14,569 nt of DNA. It comes from an uncultured bacterium. Its GTDB lineage: Bacteria > Eisenbacteria > RBG-16-71-46 > CAIMUX01. The stretch lies in contig CAMPIC010000017.1 in NCBI GenBank assembly GCA_946886185.1, positions 1-14,569 of the forward strand. The letters are read 5' to 3'. Both the position numbers and the translations under genes were made by a program. This document shows, piece by piece, positions 1 to 7,345 of the stretch (positions are counted from its first letter, which is position 1; every line of letters starts with the position of its first letter). The notes below the pieces were generated by a model. It searched no databases and had not been told where the DNA came from. It saw only the letters and a program-made list of their open reading frames with translations.

Positions 1-309
1 CGCCGCTTCTCCCGGATCGAGGGTGATCTCGAGCAGCTGCATCTCTTCGCCGAAAATTTCATACTCGATCTCGTCGGCTCGGGGATGGCCCGACATGGCG
101 CGCGCGGGCTGCGGCGGAGGACTCGTCGTGCCGCCGAGCTCGCCCTGGAACTCGGCGATCCGTCCCAAGGGAGACCAGTCGGGCATCCCGGCAGTGAAGG
201 CGTAGGTGTCGCCGCCGATCTTTCCGGAGCGGATCTGCTCCGCGATTTGATCGCGGGTGAAAGGTCCCTCGTTCTTCCCCTCGACGGCGAGGTACCAGGA
301 TGCGTTCAT
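1..309 (-). CDS. GYF_2 domain + AIM24-family protein, N-terminal part (cut by window edge)
   Basis: Translating from the ATG at 309 down to base 1 gives 103 codons with no stop, so the gene continues off the left edge. Residues 1 to about 55 (start MNASWYLAVEGKNEGPFT, later PDWSPLGRI) fit the GYF_2/DUF4339 domain, a small module with conserved Trp and G-P-[FY] thought to bind proline-rich peptides. After a Pro-rich linker, residues from about 80 (EIEYEIFGEEMQLLEITLDPGEA) match the opening of the AIM24 / TIGR00266 family, a beta-rich fold of uncertain function. A Shine-Dalgarno AGGAG lies 8 nt before the ATG, which supports this start. It lies 113 bp downstream of the AsmA-family gene on the same strand, so co-transcription is plausible. 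The domain calls come from visible motif similarity; the molecular role is unknown. Confidence 0.8.
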   Translation of the reverse strand, partial: MNASWYLAVEGKNEGPFTRDQIAEQIRSGKIGGDTYAFTAGMPDWSPLGRIAEFQGELGGTTSPPPQPARAMSGHPRADEIEYEIFGEEMQLLEITLDPGEAA

Positions 310-422
310 TCTTCGATCTCCTCTTCGTTCTCCGAATCGAGCTGTCGCAGCCGGAGGACGGTTCCACCTACCGGCGACATCCCCGTGAATTCTCGAGTTT
401 CCACCGTCCGGTGGTCGCGCGG

Positions 423-3134
423 CTATTTCTTCTTCCGGAAGAGGTTTTCCAGCACCCCCCGCACCTCTCCCTCTAAGTCGGTGGCGTTGGAGTCGGCTCT
501 CGCGGAATCTCCCTTCGCCCCGGGGAGCTGATCGAGCAAGCGGTCCTTGATATCCTCCACCCGCCCCTCGAGCTCGTCTTCGACCTTCTCCTGGAGCTTC
601 TCTCTCTCCGCGTCCACCTTCTGCGCAAGGCGTGCCTTGGCCTCTTCCTCCAGCTTTTTCGAATCGAGCGTGATGCGCGGCGCGGTCGCGGGCCCGCTCA
701 CCGCGATCGGAACGGCGATCCGCCCCGCTTCGGGCTCGAAAAGGAGCGACTGCAGCTCCCGCGGGACGTAGCGCCGCAGTCCTTGCGACAGCTCCGGTGG
801 AAGGAGCAGCGTGGCGTTCATTCCGATCTGACCGTCGAGCGACTGCCAACCGTCCGCCTGCAGCTCCCCGCCGAGCGCTTCGATCGAGAGATCTTCGTAC
901 TGCAACCTCCCATTTTCGATCGAGAACGGTTGGAACCACTCCCGGATCGGAAGCTCCGAAAGCTGCGGCACCTCGAGGAAGCTGCCCAGCGCCGTTTGCA
1001 ATGGATGGCCCGTGAGCTTCCCGCCGTGGAGGCTCAGACTCCCCAGCGAAGAGAGCGAGCGCAGATCGATCTGGAACTTTTCGTCCATGTTTCCGGAGAT
1101 CTTCGCGGTGACGTCCAGAGTGCCGGAGAGATAGCCGCCCAGTTTCGCGAGGCGATCGATCGTGACCGCTTGCGCGAAGAGCTGCGAGGCTTCGACATCT
1201 TCCAGCGCCAGATCGAGATCGAGACGAGGTCGACTCAGGTCTCGCAAGTCGAAGTTTCCGGATGCGGAAGCGGAGCCGCCGAACATCTGGAGCTTCGTTC
1301 GATCCAACGTCACGAGCCCGCTCTGCAGCGTCCCCGCCGCATCGACCGCGCGCATCTCCACGTTGCGCACCACCATCTGATCCGCCTGGAACGTGACCGG
1401 GCCGTCCATGCGGCCCAACATCGCGAAGAACGCGTTCGGCTCGGACTCGTGGCCCGGCTGCGGCGCAGCGGAGGCCGTATCGGCGGAAGAGGCCCCGGAC
1501 GGCGGCGTGGAAAGCTCATCCAGATCGAGACGGCGCGAGACCACGCGGAGGTTCGCCGTCGTGGAGCCGATCTCCGATCCAGGCAAGAGCGCGCGATAAT
1601 CGCCGACCGTTCCCGAGATGCGATAGTCGCTGCGCCCGATCTCCATGCTCACGCCGTCGGTCGAGAGCGAGCTCCCTGCGAGCTGGATCGTTCCCGCCAC
1701 GTTGCGGATCGGCCGATCCATCGATCCGCCTTCCGCAGTGGCGCCGGTGAGAACGACCGTGCCCGCGATTCCGAGCGGGTGGGCAGGATCCTGCAGCGGC
1801 CCCCGCGCGATGACATCGGCGGCCGCTCGCCCCGACAGCACCGGCATGTCCGGCTTCTGCTGGAGCGCGGAGACGATCCCCAGATCCGCGTCGCCTTGCA
1901 CGCGCAGATCGACTTTCGGAGCGACCAGATAGTCACCGAGCGTGCCCGTCACCTCGATGCTGCTGTTCGCGCTCGCCGCGTGCAGCCTCTCGATCCGAAC
2001 CGTATCCGGATCGGCATGCAGGGAGAGCGTGACGTCGGTCATCGGCTCGGGGAGCTGCGGGTGCGCGATGGTTCCATTCGAGAGCGAAAGATCCACCTCG
2101 AAGGGAGGAGGCGTTTCCAGGAGAGACCCCGTCACGCTCCCGCGCAGCGCGACCGTACCAGACGACTGCACTCCCTCCAGGCGCGGCACCAAGCCGGACG
2201 GTAGGAAGCCAAGGATCCCCTCGACTGCGGTCGGTCCGCCCGAAAACTGGAGCGCCGCGTCCCGATCGGTCCGCAGTCGGGCGACGCTGCCCGTGACTGA
2301 AATCGGCAATCCTCCCAGATCGAGATCGAACCGCGTGATGGCGAGATCGTCAGAGTCGGCGCGGTACTCGAGAGTGGGGTCGACGCGCAGGTCGAGGCCC
2401 TCCCCCAACGTTCCGCCGGGAAGATGGATGCGCAGGAATGAGGCGCTCGCATTGCCGGAGAGTCGGACAGAGCCCGAACGGTCCGAGGAGGCTTCGAGGC
2501 GCGCTTCGATGCCGCCCAGGTCGAGGGAAGGCTTTCCGTCAGAACCGATCACGTGCACGCCGCCGCGCGAGAGTCGGAAGTCCTCGATCGCGACGTCGAA
2601 ACCGGAGCTCGAGCCTCCATTCGCGGCGACCGTTTCGCCGACATCGCCCGGAGAGGCGCTGCGCGATCGATTCGCCTCACCTTCCGCGGAGCCGGGGGAA
2701 CCCGCGCCAGTCGGATCGGAACCGGGCACCGCGCCTTGCGGATCGGAGCGCGTCTCTCCTGCCGCGGCGGCCGAATCCGGCAACTCGATCCGCACGGTGA
2801 GCGAATCGAGATTCGCGCTCACCACTTCCACCTGGCGCCGGAGCAGGGGCCTGAGGCGGACGGAGAGGTCGGCCGTCTCGACTTCGATCCAGGATCGAGG
2901 TCCGGCAATCGGCGGCCCGAGCTCGACCCTTTCCAACACCACCCGCGGACGCGGAAGCAGGGAGAGACGCAGCGACTCCAGCTCGACCGGTCGATTGAGC
3001 TTCTGCGAAAGTCCGGTCGTGACGCGGTCCCGAAACGATCCGGAGGCCAGATAGGCGGGAATGCCGACGACCGCGATGGCGATGAGGAGCACCACCCCGA
3101 GAGCCAGGACGAGCAGGCTCGAGCGCTTCGTCAT
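423..3134 (-). CDS. AsmA-family membrane-anchored protein
   Basis: A 903-residue protein. Residues 5-30 form one N-terminal membrane helix after the short basic start MTKRSS; the rest would lie in the periplasm. Residues 35-118 have the typical AsmA opening (FRDRVTTGLSQKLNRPVELE, then LSLLPRPRVVLERVELGPP). A Gly/Ser/Pro-rich linker spans about 120-178. Long beta-rich repeats follow, and the C-terminal third carries the AsmA-like pattern (GGSASASGNFDL, LDLDLALEDVEASQLF, GKLTGHPLQTALGSFL). A charged, helical Lys/Glu tail (about 830-880) and a terminal RKKK end it. AsmA/YhdP/TamB-type proteins are linked to lipid transport and outer-membrane homeostasis; the specific role here is inferred. The frame is open 18 codons further upstream, but GGAGGA six nt before the ATG at 3134 decides the start. 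It is divergent from the gene at 3243 and upstream of the GYF_2/AIM24 gene. Confidence 0.88.
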   Translation of the reverse strand: MTKRSSLLVLALGVVLLIAIAVVGIPAYLASGSFRDRVTTGLSQKLNRPVELESLRLSLLPRPRVVLERVELGPPIAGPRSWIEVETADLSVRLRPLLRRQVEVVSANLDSLTVRIELPDSAAAAGETRSDPQGAVPGSDPTGAGSPGSAEGEANRSRSASPGDVGETVAANGGSSSGFDVAIEDFRLSRGGVHVIGSDGKPSLDLGGIEARLEASSDRSGSVRLSGNASASFLRIHLPGGTLGEGLDLRVDPTLEYRADSDDLAITRFDLDLGGLPISVTGSVARLRTDRDAALQFSGGPTAVEGILGFLPSGLVPRLEGVQSSGTVALRGSVTGSLLETPPPFEVDLSLSNGTIAHPQLPEPMTDVTLSLHADPDTVRIERLHAASANSSIEVTGTLGDYLVAPKVDLRVQGDADLGIVSALQQKPDMPVLSGRAAADVIARGPLQDPAHPLGIAGTVVLTGATAEGGSMDRPIRNVAGTIQLAGSSLSTDGVSMEIGRSDYRISGTVGDYRALLPGSEIGSTTANLRVVSRRLDLDELSTPPSGASSADTASAAPQPGHESEPNAFFAMLGRMDGPVTFQADQMVVRNVEMRAVDAAGTLQSGLVTLDRTKLQMFGGSASASGNFDLRDLSRPRLDLDLALEDVEASQLFAQAVTIDRLAKLGGYLSGTLDVTAKISGNMDEKFQIDLRSLSSLGSLSLHGGKLTGHPLQTALGSFLEVPQLSELPIREWFQPFSIENGRLQYEDLSIEALGGELQADGWQSLDGQIGMNATLLLPPELSQGLRRYVPRELQSLLFEPEAGRIAVPIAVSGPATAPRITLDSKKLEEEAKARLAQKVDAEREKLQEKVEDELEGRVEDIKDRLLDQLPGAKGDSARADSNATDLEGEVRGVLENLFRKKK

Positions 3135-3140
3135 ATTGGA

Positions 3141-3146
3141 TCCTCC
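3141..3146 (-). promoter_or_regulatory. Ribosome binding site of the AsmA-family gene
   Basis: On the minus strand this reads GGAGGA, six nucleotides before the ATG at 3134. It selects this ATG over an in-frame ATG at 3188 that has no comparable site. Confidence 0.7.
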
Positions 3147-3149
3147 CTG

Positions 3150-3186
3150 ATCGGGGACCTCCCCGATACCCGGTTCATCCATGAAC
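3150..3186. repeat. Two inverted repeats in the divergent intergenic region
   Basis: Bases 3150-3156 (ATCGGGG) and 3161-3167 (CCCCGAT) form a perfect 7-bp inverted repeat with a 4-base loop. It ends three bases upstream of the AsmA Shine-Dalgarno site, so in the mRNA it would be a hairpin in the 5' leader. Just beyond it, GTTCAT (3173-3178) and ATGAAC (3181-3186) form a second, 6-bp repeat around CC. A third, CCCGA/TCGGG, lies at 3221-3233. They could be operators or leader hairpins; no regulator can be named from the sequence. Confidence 0.5.
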
Positions 3187-3242
3187 AAGATGGACGGGTC
3201 CGCGGTTCTCGCCCGATCATCCCGATGGTCGGGGCATCATCT

Positions 3243-3713
3243 ATGAACGATTTTGTCGGTCCCAGTCGATTCCTCGCAACTCCGGGCCCGAATCCCCGGA
3301 TGAGGAGAGTGGATGGCCGGGAAATCGCGAAAGGGAAGACCGTGAAAATCGATCCGCCCGACAGGTTCAGGATCCCCGAAAGCCGCGAGCCCCAGAGATC
3401 GGAGCAGGTGAGCGGAGCGCAGACTCCAGAGTCCGAGGCCAAGATCGAACGGGCGCAAGCGCGAAAGTCCGACCCGAGCGAGCCCGCCCGCGCACGATCG
3501 CTGCGCGATGCGCTGGGAGACATCGACCTCAAGAACCCCGACCAGCTGCAAGAAGCGACCGATCGGATCGTCGACTGGGCGCTTTCGGACAGTTTCGGTG
3601 CGGAGCTCGTCCAGTCCAAAGGGATCGAGTCCCTTCGCGCCTGGATTCGCGAGCAGCTCCTGGCCGACCCGGCCGAGTCGGCGCGTCTCAAGAACATCCT
3701 CGACCGACTGTGA
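3243..3713 (+). CDS. Small hypothetical protein with a conserved-looking helical C-terminus
   Basis: I do not recognise this gene. From the first ATG it encodes 156 residues. There is no signal peptide or membrane segment. The middle is charged and Pro/Ser/Arg-rich and looks disordered. The last 70 residues (ARSLRDALGDIDLKNPDQLQ, IVDWALSDSFGAELVQ, IESLRAWIREQLLADPAES) are rich in helix-forming residues and look like a folded, amphipathic domain. The start is uncertain: the ATG at 3243 lacks a clear ribosome binding site, and the first 33 codons use A/T in third positions more often than the rest. An in-frame ATG at 3300 or a GTG at 3342 (AGGGA five nt upstream, product starting VKIDPPDRF) are alternatives; the last would give 123 residues. 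It is divergent from the AsmA-family gene, and no function is assigned. Confidence 0.62.
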   Translation: MNDFVGPSRFLATPGPNPRMRRVDGREIAKGKTVKIDPPDRFRIPESREPQRSEQVSGAQTPESEAKIERAQARKSDPSEPARARSLRDALGDIDLKNPDQLQEATDRIVDWALSDSFGAELVQSKGIESLRAWIREQLLADPAESARLKNILDRL

Positions 3714-3840
3714 GGATCGCCTCTTCGCAACGCCGCCGTGAAGGTGACCATCCTTGAATCGGAGCTGTCGGCCGCGTTGACACTCGCCGGATCGCGCGGA
3801 AGAGCGTGGACTTTTGGGACGTTCCGATGGGCAAAGTCAA

Positions 3841-3869
3841 GCATCTTTGGATGCCCCTAAACATTTTTT
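3841..3869 (+). terminator. Weak intrinsic terminator candidate after the 3243-3713 gene
   Basis: GCATC (3841-3845) and GATGC (3850-3854) form a stem with loop TTTG. An alternative pairing is CAAAG 3832-3836 with CTTTG 3845-3849, extended by GGG/CCC. A run of six T starts at 3864. The T-run is about nine bases from the stem, which is far for a classical intrinsic terminator, so this is tentative. Confidence 0.3.
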
Positions 3870-3924
3870 CCACTCTTCTTTGTCAAAGCCCCATCAAACT
3901 GATGAAATTGCGCTCGGCCTAGCC

Positions 3925-3930
3925 TATACT
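3925..3930 (+). promoter_or_regulatory. Possible -10 element for the surface-protein gene
   Basis: TATACT matches the sigma-70 -10 consensus at five of six positions and sits at the end of the locally AT-richer stretch. No good -35 hexamer lies 16-18 bp upstream (ATGAAA is at the 17-bp position), so it would need an activator or another sigma factor. Confidence 0.3.
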
Positions 3931-3953
3931 CTCGGGGGCCGTTCTACCGGTCT

Positions 3954-3969
3954 CTGGGGGATCCCCCAG
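3954..3969. repeat. Perfect 16-bp palindrome in the leader
   Basis: CTGGGGGATCCCCCAG reads identically on both strands. As DNA it could be an operator for a dimeric regulator; as RNA it would form a six-bp GC-rich stem with a GAUC tetraloop about 260 nt upstream of the ATG at 4228. No T-run follows, so it is not a classical terminator. Confidence 0.55.
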
Positions 3970-4227
3970 TGACTTCGTAGGACGTTCCGATCCGCTCAAT
4001 TTGCGACTCGCGGCATCTGGGGACGCGGAGTCGTGGCGGTTCTCCTCAAATCCGTTCGTTCGATCGCTTCGACCTGGCCGGTTCCCCCCCAACCCGGACA
4101 GGTTTGCGCACCGGGACGTTCCACGCGCCTCGTCAACGCCGGACGGCCTGGATCAACTGTCGAGAACCAAGCTGAAGCGGGCGGGGATCGGTCGCTCCTC
4201 CGACCGGGGCAGAGGGAGATACTTCCA

Positions 4228-7200
4228 ATGAAAGAGCGCGCTACGCTAGGGGTAGCTGCGGTGTTAGGGGTATGCCTGGTTTTCATCGCCGGCCCGGCTG
4301 AGGCTGCGAACGTCAACTGGGCGGCAGCGGTGAGCGGCGATTGGAGCGACTCCACCAACTGGAGTCCGATGCAGGTTCCGACCGGCGACGACGTCGCGCT
4401 GATCAACCTCGCGGGGACCTACACCGTGGACGTGGATCAGGACGCCCAAGTGGGTCGCATCGTCTTCGGCAACAACACCGGAACCCAGACGCTGCGAGTC
4501 GATGGGACGCATCTCCAGCTGAATGCGGTGGCGCCCGGCACCGCGATCTCCGGCGGGGGCGTCGTCGAGATGAGCAACGGCGGCCTCCTCGACGGCGCAG
4601 GCCTGGTCAACCTGTTCGCCCAGCTCAAGCTCACGGACAGCAATCTCGCGTTACGCGTCAACGTGAGCGGAGGAACGCTCTTCGTCAACGGCATCAGCAG
4701 CCACACCGGAGCTCTGAATCTCAATTCCGGCGGAACCTTGAACGTGCAGTCGGGAATGTTCGCGATCGCGGATCCATTCACGGTCAACGGCGCGCTCAAT
4801 CTCTCCGGCGCGGGCGCCGCTCTATCAGTGACCAACGGGACACTGACGATCGGGACCGGCGGATCGTTGAACGCGACCGGCCCGGGCGCGACCCGGGTGC
4901 TGGATGCGCAGGTCAACAACATGGGAACGATCGTGGTCGCCGCCGACCTCGCCATCAACCGCGGCGATGCGGATCACGTCAACAGCGGACTGATCAGCTG
5001 CTCGCTCGGAAACCTCACCGTCACCCAGACGGGTGATACCCCCAGCTTCACCAACACCGGCACTCTCGCGATTTCCATGAGCGCTACCGTCACGGGCGGC
5101 GTGGTTCAGAACACCGGCTCCGGACTGATCCGGGGCGGCGGCCTGCTCAACGTCAGCGACGCGCTCTTCACGAACAGCGCCGGCATCGCGCCGGGCTCCT
5201 CGGCGGGAGTGTTGAGCGTGAGCGGCAACTATCAGCAAACCCTACCCGGTACCTATCGGTGCGAGCTCGGCGGAGTCGGCTCGTTGCACGACCGTCTCGT
5301 GGTCACCGGTTCCGCGGACCTGAGCGGCGAGCTCGCGGTCAGCTTGCTCAACGGATTCACGCCCGCGGTCGGCGACTCGTTCGTCGTGCTCACCTACGAT
5401 GCGTTCACCGGCGCGTTCTCCGACACCAGCAGCCTGGAAGGCGTCGCGCCTGGCGTCGATCTGGTCCAGGACTATCAGCCGAACCAGCTCGTGCTTCGGG
5501 CGGTCGCGGTTCCACTCGCGGACAACATCGCGCCTGTCGATCCTGGAATCTGCATCACGCCGAGCAATCCGTGCCTCACCATCCCGTTCCAATTCCACCG
5601 CACCGTATCGGCGCCGGTGCGCGCGTTTACCGTGACGTTCGCGCTCAGCCCCGAGCTGGAGCTGTGCGACGGGATGGCCAGCATCACAGAGGGGGACTAC
5701 CTCTCCGGTTTCTGCGGGAGCGGCTGCACCATCTTCCAGAAAAATGACAATGGCGACGGCACCTACACCGTCGACTGCGCGATCCTGGGCGCGAACTGCG
5801 GTCCGGCCACCACTCCTGGCAATCTGTTCGCGATCCAGGTCCAATCATCCAGCGGAGACGGGAGCGGTACGGTGACCGTGCTCTCCACCACCGTGCGCGA
5901 CTGCAACAACGCGCCGGTGCCGGCCGAGCCAGGTCCGGCCACGCTGATCGGAATCGATGAGACGATCCCGGCAGCGATCACCGATCTGAGCGTGACCAAG
6001 ATCGAGAATGGGAACGACGAGGACGGCAACATCGGGATCCGCGTCGACTTCACCGCTTCCGAGGACGGCCTGCAGGTGTTCCGCAAGGGCTTCGGGGACT
6101 ATCCGGAGTATCAGAGCGGCTCCGCGCCCTCAGTGCCCACCTCCCCGGCGGACGCGGTGGCGAATGGATGGGAATTGACGGAGATCGCCGCCTCCGGGCA
6201 GATCGACCAGCCGAGCCGCCGCGACTACTGGTACTACGTCGCTTTCATCACTTCTCCGTGCGGACTGGTCTCTCCTCCCTCGGATATGACCGGAGGAACG
6301 CTCAACTATCACCTGGGCGACGTCTCGGACGGAGCCGTCCAGTGCCAGGGAGACAACCAGGTCGGCTCGGTCGACCTGAGCTTCCTCGGCGCGCACTACT
6401 TCACGAGCGGACCGGGAGTCGATCCGGTCAACTGCCTCGACGTCGGTCCCACCCATGACTTCACTCCGGATGGATTGCCTCGCCCGGACAACGTCATCGG
6501 ATTCGAGGACCTGTTGATGTTCGCGATCAACTTCGGGCAGGTTTCGCGGCCCGTCGTCGATCGGGAAACGTCTACCTCGGCGGAAGCGCCCCGGCTGCTC
6601 CTCGTTGGAGGCGAGATCGACGGGACGTTCCTCGCGCGGCTCGTGCTGGACGGCAATGCGGCTTCCGCGAAGGGCGCGCATACGGTCGTTACCTACGATG
6701 CGGCCTCGCTCGAGCTGCTCGACGTCGCGCGCGGGTCGTTGGTCGATTCGCAGCGGAGCGGACCGATGTTCTTCCAGCACAAGGATGAGGCGGGCTCGAT
6801 CACGATCGACACCGCGATCCTGGGCCAGAGCGCGGCAATCCAAGGATCCGGTGAGCTCGCGGTGTTGCGCTTCCGGGTGCTGGACCGCGCGGCGACGCCG
6901 CATCTCACCGTCGCCGACCTCCGCGATTTGTACAACCGCCCGGTGGACGGAAAGATCGAAACCACTCCGCCCCTGGAAGAGCCGGCGCTGCCCAGCGTGA
7001 CCTCTCTGCTCGGAGCGCGGCCCAATCCGGCGCCGGGTCATGCGGAGATCTGGTTCCAGCTCGCGGCGGAGTCCTCGGTGCGGCTGGATGTCTACGACAT
7101 CACGGGCCGGCAGGTCCGCTCGTTGACCGATCGCGTGCTCCCGGCGGGCGAGCACTCCGTACGATGGGATGGAATGGATGACGCGGGACATGCAGTCGCG

Positions 7201-7272
7201 TCCGGAATCTACTTCTACACCTTCCGGTCGGGTGCGCAGGTGGAGACCCGCAAGCTCCACCTCACTCGGTAA
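4228..7272 (+). CDS. Large secreted surface protein with cohesin-like, dockerin-like and C-terminal sorting modules
   Basis: 1014 residues. Residues 1-26 are a classic signal peptide ending AGPAEA before ANVNW. GGGAG lies nine nt before the ATG at 4228; the frame is open further upstream, but only this start gives a signal peptide. Residues about 27-410 contain the motif SGDWSDSTNWSP...VPTGDDV followed by Gly/Asn/Ser-rich strands, as in parallel-repeat surface proteins. About 432-576 is a Cys-rich cohesin-like module (eight cysteines). About 577-691 looks Fn3-like. About 694-771 is dockerin-like (GDNQVGSVDLSFLG, then PDNVIGFEDLLMFAINFG). About 789-909 is a second cohesin-like module. From about 924 to the end lies a FlgD-Ig/Por-sorting-type module (ARPNPAPGHAEI, VYDITGRQVR, GIYFYTF). 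It is probably extracellular or cell-surface; the ligand is unknown. Domain boundaries are by eye. Confidence 0.85.
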   Translation: MKERATLGVAAVLGVCLVFIAGPAEAANVNWAAAVSGDWSDSTNWSPMQVPTGDDVALINLAGTYTVDVDQDAQVGRIVFGNNTGTQTLRVDGTHLQLNAVAPGTAISGGGVVEMSNGGLLDGAGLVNLFAQLKLTDSNLALRVNVSGGTLFVNGISSHTGALNLNSGGTLNVQSGMFAIADPFTVNGALNLSGAGAALSVTNGTLTIGTGGSLNATGPGATRVLDAQVNNMGTIVVAADLAINRGDADHVNSGLISCSLGNLTVTQTGDTPSFTNTGTLAISMSATVTGGVVQNTGSGLIRGGGLLNVSDALFTNSAGIAPGSSAGVLSVSGNYQQTLPGTYRCELGGVGSLHDRLVVTGSADLSGELAVSLLNGFTPAVGDSFVVLTYDAFTGAFSDTSSLEGVAPGVDLVQDYQPNQLVLRAVAVPLADNIAPVDPGICITPSNPCLTIPFQFHRTVSAPVRAFTVTFALSPELELCDGMASITEGDYLSGFCGSGCTIFQKNDNGDGTYTVDCAILGANCGPATTPGNLFAIQVQSSSGDGSGTVTVLSTTVRDCNNAPVPAEPGPATLIGIDETIPAAITDLSVTKIENGNDEDGNIGIRVDFTASEDGLQVFRKGFGDYPEYQSGSAPSVPTSPADAVANGWELTEIAASGQIDQPSRRDYWYYVAFITSPCGLVSPPSDMTGGTLNYHLGDVSDGAVQCQGDNQVGSVDLSFLGAHYFTSGPGVDPVNCLDVGPTHDFTPDGLPRPDNVIGFEDLLMFAINFGQVSRPVVDRETSTSAEAPRLLLVGGEIDGTFLARLVLDGNAASAKGAHTVVTYDAASLELLDVARGSLVDSQRSGPMFFQHKDEAGSITIDTAILGQSAAIQGSGELAVLRFRVLDRAATPHLTVADLRDLYNRPVDGKIETTPPLEEPALPSVTSLLGARPNPAPGHAEIWFQLAAESSVRLDVYDITGRQVRSLTDRVLPAGEHSVRWDGMDDAGHAVASGIYFYTFRSGAQVETRKLHLTR

Positions 7273-7280
7273 GAGAGTGT

Positions 7281-7324
7281 GGCTCGCCTGGATCTCGATC
7301 CGGGCGAGCCTGCTTCTTTCTCTC
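7281..7324 (+). terminator. Intrinsic terminator between the two surface-protein genes
   Basis: GGCTCGCC (7281-7288) pairs with GGCGAGCC (7303-7310). Inside it, GGAT/ATCC closes on a CTCG loop, giving a long GC-rich hairpin eight bases after the upstream stop codon. A T-rich tract (TGCTTCTTTCTCT) follows. It would end or attenuate transcription of the upstream gene. The next gene starts only 35 bases later with no obvious own promoter, so partial read-through is likely. Confidence 0.6.
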
Positions 7325-7345
7325 GGACATCAAGGAGGAGTGAGC

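Larger units (their letters stand above)
3714..4227 (+). other. 514-bp non-coding region and likely long 5' leader of the surface-protein gene
   Basis: No convincing gene lies here. The in-frame extension upstream of the ATG at 4228 has no signal-peptide logic, and the minus-strand frames look like composition artefacts. Bases about 3855-3910 are conspicuously less GC-rich than the surroundings, as promoter regions often are. From left to right the region holds a weak terminator candidate (3841-3869), a possible -10 hexamer (3925-3930), a perfect palindrome (3954-3969), and three copies of GGACGTTCC (3817-3825, 3980-3988, 4114-4122), the first two extended to GGACGTTCCGAT. If transcription starts near 3937, the leader would be close to 290 nt. 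Confidence 0.6.

Noticed and set aside
401..414. CCACCG/CGGTGG hairpin between the AsmA stop and the GYF_2/AIM24 gene as a terminator
   Set aside because: The stem is short and no T-run follows on the minus strand, and the genes are close enough to be co-transcribed.
783..3054. Long plus-strand open frames opposite the AsmA-family gene (for example 783-2204 and 1942-3054)
   Set aside because: They are Arg/Ser/Pro-rich composition artefacts on the antisense strand of a well-supported gene, without domains, signal peptides or ribosome binding sites.
3342..3713. FlgM-type anti-sigma-28 factor
   Set aside because: A start at 3342 would give VKID..., reminiscent of FlgM openings, but the C-terminal region lacks the FlgM sigma-binding pattern.
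3931..4010. Cyclic-di-GMP or other known riboswitch in the leader
   Set aside because: The conserved GEMM core elements are absent; only a simple palindrome is visible.
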